Assembly: GCA_017517745.1 (NCBI GenBank)
Contig: JAFWYJ010000062.1
Span: 1 to 64,000 of the forward strand
Direction of reading: 5' to 3'
DNA: 64,000 nt
DNA from: Clostridia bacterium
GTDB lineage: Bacteria > Bacillota > Clostridia > Oscillospirales > CAG-272
Below, in pieces: positions 57,851-64,000 of the stretch. How positions within the stretch are numbered: position 1 is the first letter of the stretch; every line of letters starts with the position of its first letter. The position numbers and the translations under genes were made by a program. The notes beneath the pieces are model-generated. The model was not told where the DNA came from and made no database searches. It worked only from the letters and a program-made list of their open reading frames with translations.

Positions 57851-58447
57851 TTGAAAATTCCGAAAAAAAACCGCGACCTGACACGCTGTGTCCGCCGCCG
57901 TGATCTTTTGCGCTTGATTGGCTTTTTGCTTTGGGTTGCTCTTCTGGTCTGCGGCGCGCTCTTTTACAATCACGAGCACCAGACCTATCCCGATTACCGC
58001 CGCATGGTGGGCTGGCGCATGGCGGTTTGGGTTATTGCGGCACTCTTCTCGGGCGTTCTGATCTTTCGCATTTGGAAATTCTTTACCGATCACAGCTTTT
58101 CGGGAACCATCGTCGACACCGGGATCTCGCGCTCGTGGGGAGCATCCGACGATCCGGGCGGTGCCGCAAACTATGATTTTCGACTCAAAACCAGCCTGAA
58201 GGTGCGCACCGAAAAAGGAGATCTCTGCCACATCCGCTTTGAGCAAAAGCCGGGATTCTACCTCTATTATCACGAGGGAAACCGCATCACGCATTTTCGC
58301 GGACTTCCCTATCCCATCAACACCGATCCCACCGCATCCAACGGCTACGTCTGCGCCGTTTGCGGCCACCATTCCAAGGACTACACCGACATCTGTCCCA
58401 CCTGCCGACACACGCTGATTGATCCCGCAGAGCTGGGAAAAAATTGA
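57851..58447 (+). CDS. two-helix membrane protein with C-terminal zinc ribbon
   Basis: 198 residues, not assigned to a family. After a basic start (KIPKKNRDLTRCVRRRD) come two membrane helices (about 20-40, LIGFLLWVALLVCGALFY, and 55-75, MAVWVIAALFSGVLIF). A beta-rich cytoplasmic domain of about 85 residues follows, then a zinc-ribbon knuckle pair CAVCGHH and CPTCRHT near 168-190. It starts with TTG at 57851 behind AAAGGAGG. Monocistronic with its own promoter and terminator. The zinc ribbon suggests nucleic-acid or protein contact; no function can be assigned. Confidence 0.72.
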   Translation: MKIPKKNRDLTRCVRRRDLLRLIGFLLWVALLVCGALFYNHEHQTYPDYRRMVGWRMAVWVIAALFSGVLIFRIWKFFTDHSFSGTIVDTGISRSWGASDDPGGAANYDFRLKTSLKVRTEKGDLCHIRFEQKPGFYLYYHEGNRITHFRGLPYPINTDPTASNGYVCAVCGHHSKDYTDICPTCRHTLIDPAELGKN

Positions 58448-58473
58448 AACCGTTTTGAAAAAAAGCAATTTTT

Positions 58474-58510
58474 ACGGGGGAACTTTCTTGAGAAAAGTTC
58501 CCCCGTCCTC
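58474..58510 (+). terminator. terminator after the zinc-ribbon gene
   Basis: ACGGGGGAACTTT paired with AAAGTTCCCCCGT (58474-58506) around CTTGAG-A, then CCTCTTTC. It has a strong stem but only a weak T-run. The stretch 58511-58750 that follows shows no gene or signal I can support. Confidence 0.65.
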
Positions 58511-58750
58511 TTTCAAACCGATCGTTTCGCGTGAAAAAGCAGAAATTTGATCTGTCTGTTCACCCATTTCCTCGCGCAGTACCGGATCCAAGAAGAACGA
58601 TCGGTGCTTGGTTCTGTTTGTCAAAACATTACGAAAGACGGATCAAGAGTCCCCGGCGCAAAAACCGCCACAAAACCGCAATCCCCGCAATCTGTCAAAA
58701 TCCCCAAAAAAGCGAATTCAAATTTGTGAAAAATCGTTCGTTCTTCTTCT

Positions 58751-58779
58751 TTTACAAAGGGTGAAAAATGTGTTATAAT
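58751..58779 (+). promoter_or_regulatory. promoter of typA
   Basis: Plus strand: -35 TTTACA (58751-58756), 17 bp spacer ending TGT (extended -10), -10 TATAAT (58774-58779). Confidence 0.82.
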
Positions 58780-58831
58780 ATATTGTTAAGATAAAAAACG
58801 TAAAGAAATTTGAAAAACGGGAGAAAAAACA

Positions 58832-60676
<1,845 letters not shown>

Positions 60677-60685
60677 GACGCGATT

Positions 60686-61220
60686 GTGGGACGCGTTTTG
60701 TGGGGGTGCTTTTTGAAAAAAGCCACCCCCACACCCCCGCAAAAACTTTTTGGGTAAGGGGAAAAAGGAAACCCTTTATCTGTACGCTCCGAATGAGCAT
60801 TCGCTCCCGCTGCCGTTTTGGGACCACTAACCCAAAACGGCTTTTTATGTTGTTTGGATTTGGTTTTTGTGTTTCAAATTTTGATTTGTCGCACACTTTG
60901 TTCGCACAAGCCTTGTAGGGGCGATTCATGAATCGCCCCTACGTTGTTTCGTTCATTTGTTCGTTGAAATGAGACACCGATAAATCCCGATTTTGCATCC
61001 CCATCCGTGGGCAAAACAAAAATAAAAGCTGTTTTGGGTGGTGGTACCAAAACAGCCGCGGGAGCGATTGAAAGGGTGACGCGCACAGATAAACAATTAC
61101 ATTGATACCCATGCAATAAAAGTTTTTGAAGAGTCCAGAGAAACTTTTTTCAAAAAGTTTCTCTGGTCGCCGAAGGCAAAAAGAGGGTGTGGGGGAGCTT
61201 TTCTCAAAAAGCTTCCCCAC
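60686..61220. repeat. ~535 bp MITE-like repeat element R3, copy B
   Basis: Sister of 48392-48922. It shares the left end GTGGGACGCGTTTTGTGGGG, the GGGTAAGGGGAAAAAG block, TTTGATTTGTCGCACACTTT, the 28 bp perfect palindrome (60915-60942), TTCGTTGAAATGAGACACCG and the right CCGAAGGCAAAAA and AGCTTCCCCAC blocks. The embedded hairpins near 60812-60841 and 61027-61055 differ in sequence from those of copy A but sit at equivalent places. It fills the gene-free stretch 60677-61238, without a credible ORF. Confidence 0.82.
60812..60846 (+). terminator. terminator downstream of typA, inside repeat R3-B
   Basis: GCCGTTTTGGG (60812-60822) paired with CCCAAAACGGC (60831-60841), then TTTTT. It is a perfect stem at the position where copy A carries a different terminator. 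Confidence 0.85.
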
Positions 61221-61238
61221 AAAAAACGAACGTCAAAA

Positions 61239-62654
61239 TCACTTCAAAGCCGTCCGCAATCCTTTCGGATAATAATTCTTCAAACGGCCGCTGACAGCCT
61301 TTCCGCCGCCGAGTGTGACGGCGCAATCTCCGACGCGAAGCAAGACCGCCGTGTAGCCCGAAAGAGCGGGAGCGACGTCGATCTCCTCGCCTGCGAGATA
61401 GCGTGCTATGGCGGCATCATCGGGTGAAAAGAGAGCTTTCGCGTGCAAATCGTTTCCGTAAGCCGTGAAAAAATGGTGATGCGGAACCACCCGGCCTTTG
61501 CGGATCTCACCCAACGTGACACCGAGAGAGACCACGCCGAATGGCGGAATCGAAAACGCAACCGACTCGCGAATCGGCAGGTGTACGGCGTTTCCGCCGC
61601 ACAACAGCAAGCCCTCCGCGGACTTTCCCGCACATTCCTTCAACAAGGACTCTACCGCCGAGCGATCGGCTTTTCCGAGAAGCACTGCCGCATCTTTGAG
61701 CGCAGTACGCTTTTTCGGCGCATCGCCCACTCTTTGCAAAAGTGCCACAAACTGCCCCTCTCCGGGAGAGACGTGCGGATAAAAGCGGCGGCAAAGGGCG
61801 TGATCGGGGAGCGGATTCTTCGAGGCTTCTACCCCCGGTGCAGTACGTGCAACGACAGCCTCACTGCAAGCACACAGACGAAAATCGGGATGCCGTGAGA
61901 GAAATGCCGCGACGCTCTCCTCGTTTTCTTCCATGGAATACGTACAGGTGGAATACAGCAGATAGCCCCCCGACGCCACACAGACTTCAGCGTTGTCCAA
62001 AATCTCTTTTTGACGCACGGCGCACATTGCGACGTTCTGGGGACTCCATTCCAAGATCGCTTGTTCGTTCTTGCGATACATCCCCTCGCCCGAGCAAGGC
62101 GCATCGACAACCACCAGGTCAAAATAGGCAGGATACCATTCGGCAAGATATTTGCTGTCCAGATTCGTCACACAGACGTTGGAAAGCCCCATGCGCTCGA
62201 CGTTACCAGCAAGAATACGGCTGCGCGAGGCGTTGTATTCATTGGCAAGCACAAAGCCGCCACGATCGGCGGAAAGAGCCGCAAGTTGGGTGGTCTTTCC
62301 TCCCGGTGCAGCGCAAAGATCCAGAATCCGCAAGCCGTTCCTTTCCCAAAGTGCCTCCGGCAGAGCCGCCACCGTCGCCATCGCGCCGGGATCCTGCAAA
62401 TAATAGACTCCCGCGTGATGGTAGGGGTGCTTGCCTGCTTGCGCTTCCTCGGAAACGATAAATCCGTCCGACGTATAAGACAGAGGCGTCAACGAAAAGG
62501 GGGCATTCTCCAAAAAGCACGCCGCGTCGAGCTTGTGACGGTTGACGCGCAAGCCCTTGACCGCCCGCTCCCCGCACAGCGCATCATAAAACGCGCCGTA
62601 TTCCGCGCCGAGCAATTCTTTCATTCGGTTTTCAAATGCGATTGGCAGTTGCAT
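61239..62654 (-). CDS. RsmF/NOL1-NOP2-Sun family RNA m5C methyltransferase
   Basis: 471 residues with an N-terminal extension, a Rossmann methyltransferase core and a C-terminal PUA-like domain, as in RsmF/YebU-type 16S rRNA cytosine-5 methyltransferases. Motif I is ILDLCAAPGGKTTQLAAL near 108, motif IV VVDAPCSGEGMYRKN near 180 with the catalytic-release Cys, and motif VI LLYSTCTYSMEENE near 230 with the nucleophile Cys. GAGAGGG lies 7 nt before the ATG. It follows the phosphoesterase gene at 62688 by 33 nt and is probably co-transcribed. The exact RNA position is not readable. Confidence 0.92.
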   Translation of the reverse strand: MQLPIAFENRMKELLGAEYGAFYDALCGERAVKGLRVNRHKLDAACFLENAPFSLTPLSYTSDGFIVSEEAQAGKHPYHHAGVYYLQDPGAMATVAALPEALWERNGLRILDLCAAPGGKTTQLAALSADRGGFVLANEYNASRSRILAGNVERMGLSNVCVTNLDSKYLAEWYPAYFDLVVVDAPCSGEGMYRKNEQAILEWSPQNVAMCAVRQKEILDNAEVCVASGGYLLYSTCTYSMEENEESVAAFLSRHPDFRLCACSEAVVARTAPGVEASKNPLPDHALCRRFYPHVSPGEGQFVALLQRVGDAPKKRTALKDAAVLLGKADRSAVESLLKECAGKSAEGLLLCGGNAVHLPIRESVAFSIPPFGVVSLGVTLGEIRKGRVVPHHHFFTAYGNDLHAKALFSPDDAAIARYLAGEEIDVAPALSGYTAVLLRVGDCAVTLGGGKAVSGRLKNYYPKGLRTALK

Positions 62655-62687
62655 AGATACCCTCTCTTTAAAACCATTCGGTATTTT

Positions 62688-63704
62688 TCACACGCGCACA
62701 TGCTCCACTTCAAAGCACTTCCCCTGCAAGCGGATCAGTGTGCCACCAAGCATCTCCGGGTCATGAAAATCGTAACACCCCGTCTTCGTTCCAAATACCC
62801 AGCGAATCCCTTGATAGACGATACAAGTGTTGATCAGATGATGATGCCCGACAAAAACAGCCTCCACACGGCACTCCTTCAAAAAATGCAAAAAGCTTTC
62901 ATCGGTCTCAATGGGCGCAAGCTTTTGCTTTTTGGAACCAAAATCGCCATCCTTGGCACACACGTCGCGTCCGATGGCATAAAATTCGGTTTCGCGCGAA
63001 TATCCCTTCTCGATCTCCGCCCGTTCAAATTCACTCGTGGGAAAATGAAACGCCATGAAAGCGGGAATGGGTTCGCCCTGCACCCGCGCGATGCGCTCCG
63101 AGATCTCCTCAATGCGCGCGATCTGATCGGGATAAATTCCTTTTTCACGAATCACCTCGGGATCGACGCTGTGCTTGCAACCGTTGGAATCGGTCATGTG
63201 CAACACGCGAAGAAGGCGATCCCCCACGGCAACGCCGACCGAATAGTTTCCGTTTCCCGAAACACGGCCGCGCCGAAACAAACAATATTCACTCTCCTCC
63301 AAACGGCGGCATTGCCATGCAACGCCCCGGAAGGACTCGTTGTCATGGTTTCCAAACACGGGCGCCCACGGAATCGCGAAGGAATCCATCAATTCGCAAA
63401 ATCGGTGAAGCGTCGTGCCTTTGTCATCAAAGGATCCGTAGATCAGGTCTCCCGTGATAAAAATCAGATCCGGCTTGACTCGTTCCACAAGCGCGCGAAT
63501 CTGATCGGCACACTGCAGATCAAACTTCTCGGGAAGCCATTCTTCAACCTCCCGCATGCTCAACCGTTCCGGCGTCCTTCTTTGGGTGGAATCGATGAAT
63601 TGCATATCGGTCAGCTGCAAAAGCCGAATTTCTCGTGCCTCTTCCAATTGTAAAACAAAATCACAGCCGTCAAAGCAACCGCGACAATCGCGCATCAGAT
63701 TCAT
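62688..63704 (-). CDS. metallophosphoesterase, calcineurin-like
   Basis: 338-residue phosphoesterase with LLQLTDMQFID near residue 26, FITGDLIYGSFDDKG near 80, APVFGNHDNESF near 108, MAFHFPTSEF near 200 and AVFVGHHHLINTC near 275. It resembles Icc/purple-phosphatase-like enzymes of unknown substrate; an N-terminal Cys-rich start MNLMRDCRGCFDGCDF is unusual and might bind metal. The ATG at 63704 follows GAAAGGA. The frame stays open upstream to 63905, but that part runs through the 128 bp repeat and is not taken as coding. It probably shares a transcript with the RsmF-like gene. Confidence 0.85.
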   Translation of the reverse strand: MNLMRDCRGCFDGCDFVLQLEEAREIRLLQLTDMQFIDSTQRRTPERLSMREVEEWLPEKFDLQCADQIRALVERVKPDLIFITGDLIYGSFDDKGTTLHRFCELMDSFAIPWAPVFGNHDNESFRGVAWQCRRLEESEYCLFRRGRVSGNGNYSVGVAVGDRLLRVLHMTDSNGCKHSVDPEVIREKGIYPDQIARIEEISERIARVQGEPIPAFMAFHFPTSEFERAEIEKGYSRETEFYAIGRDVCAKDGDFGSKKQKLAPIETDESFLHFLKECRVEAVFVGHHHLINTCIVYQGIRWVFGTKTGCYDFHDPEMLGGTLIRLQGKCFEVEHVRV

Positions 63705-63792
63705 TTCACAGATTCCTTTCTTTGCAGGTTCATTTTTCCGCATCAAGCGCCAACGTCGGATTGCGCCACGCCTCATCGGTACGAATATGCTT

Positions 63793-64000
63793 GATTCGTA
63801 GAAATCGTCGTAGGCAAGGCGTAAGGGTGCGAGCGAGAGGAAGCCGTAGTTACCTACGGCAAGCCGCTTTCGAGGAGCAACGCCGTATGATTGGACAAAT
63901 CTCATTGATACAGATATGCTGATTCGTAGAAATCGTCGTAGGCAAGGCGTAAGGGTGCGAGCGAGAGGAAGCCGTAGTTACCTACGGCAAGCCACTTTCG
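63793..64000. repeat. tandem repeat, 128 bp period, truncated by the window edge
   Basis: The unit starting GATTCGTAGAAATCGTCGTA at 63793 recurs at 63921. The 80 bases available of the second copy match the first with one difference. Each unit holds the hairpin GCCGTAG-TTAC-CTACGGC plus GGCAAGGCG- and AACGCC-type stems. The array continues past the window, so copy number is unknown. It lies upstream of the phosphoesterase gene. Confidence 0.85.

Noticed and set aside
58531-58764. 77-codon frame upstream of typA
   Set aside because: It has no Shine-Dalgarno, composition is poor and it overlaps the typA promoter.
63705-63905. N-terminal extension of the 62688 phosphoesterase
   Set aside because: The extra 67 codons come from the 128 bp repeat. 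The internal ATG at 63704 has a proper ribosome site and begins just before the conserved domain.

Overview
The window looks like a chromosomal segment of an anaerobic Bacillota, most likely an uncultured gut-type Clostridia (Oscillospirales or Christensenellales-like). This is inferred from gene content and not from any search: MreB, SpoVG, MurC, TypA, RecD2, ComF, a two-gene SufCB pair, a SAM-I riboswitch on metK, strong AGGAGG-type ribosome binding sites and sigma-A promoters with an almost invariant 17 bp spacer. The sequence is about half G+C, with AT-richer patches around the two XRE regulators.

Layout. 1-13.5 kb: tRNA-Asp and tRNA-Val, mreB-pepD, metK-(small membrane protein)-recD2-comF with a SAM riboswitch on metK, a CPA2 antiporter, and a YhaO/YhaN (SbcD/SbcC-like) DNA-repair pair. 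13.5-17 kb: a low-density accessory patch next to tRNA-Gln with an XRE regulator, two small membrane proteins and several families of structured repeats, one carrying an inverted copy of the tRNA 3' end. 17-33.6 kb: the most unusual region, a 14 kb operon transcribed leftward. It encodes a giant secreted solute-binding protein, a permease pair, a beta-propeller/TPR/YIP1 membrane protein, a 1311-residue DUF5696-type secreted protein and a second permease pair with inserted loops. Its upstream neighbours are an AraC regulator and a divergent GH172 (DUF2961) glycosidase. No ATPase is encoded there. 33.8-38.2 kb: sufCB, an RlmI-like methyltransferase and a second XRE regulator related to the first.

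38.6-42.8 kb: surface-polysaccharide genes (glycosyltransferase, rfbD, Wzm-like permease with an extra N-terminal domain, Wzt-like ATPase). 43-46.8 kb: a VanZ-metallophosphoesterase fusion, three small proteins of unknown function, a YfcE-type phosphodiesterase and spoVG. 47-56.1 kb: murC, a heterodimeric ABC exporter with a divergent TetR regulator, an acyl-CoA synthetase and a glycosyltransferase. 56.2-64 kb: a probable lipoprotein, a ferritin-like protein, a zinc-ribbon membrane protein, typA, an RsmF-like methyltransferase and another metallophosphoesterase.

The best candidate for an undescribed system is the 17-33.6 kb glycan-uptake-like cluster. The best non-coding signals are two ~530 bp MITE-like repeats (after murC and typA) whose backbone is conserved while embedded hairpins are exchanged, the tRNA-derived inverted element at 13.5 and 15.8 kb, and a 128 bp tandem repeat at the right edge.
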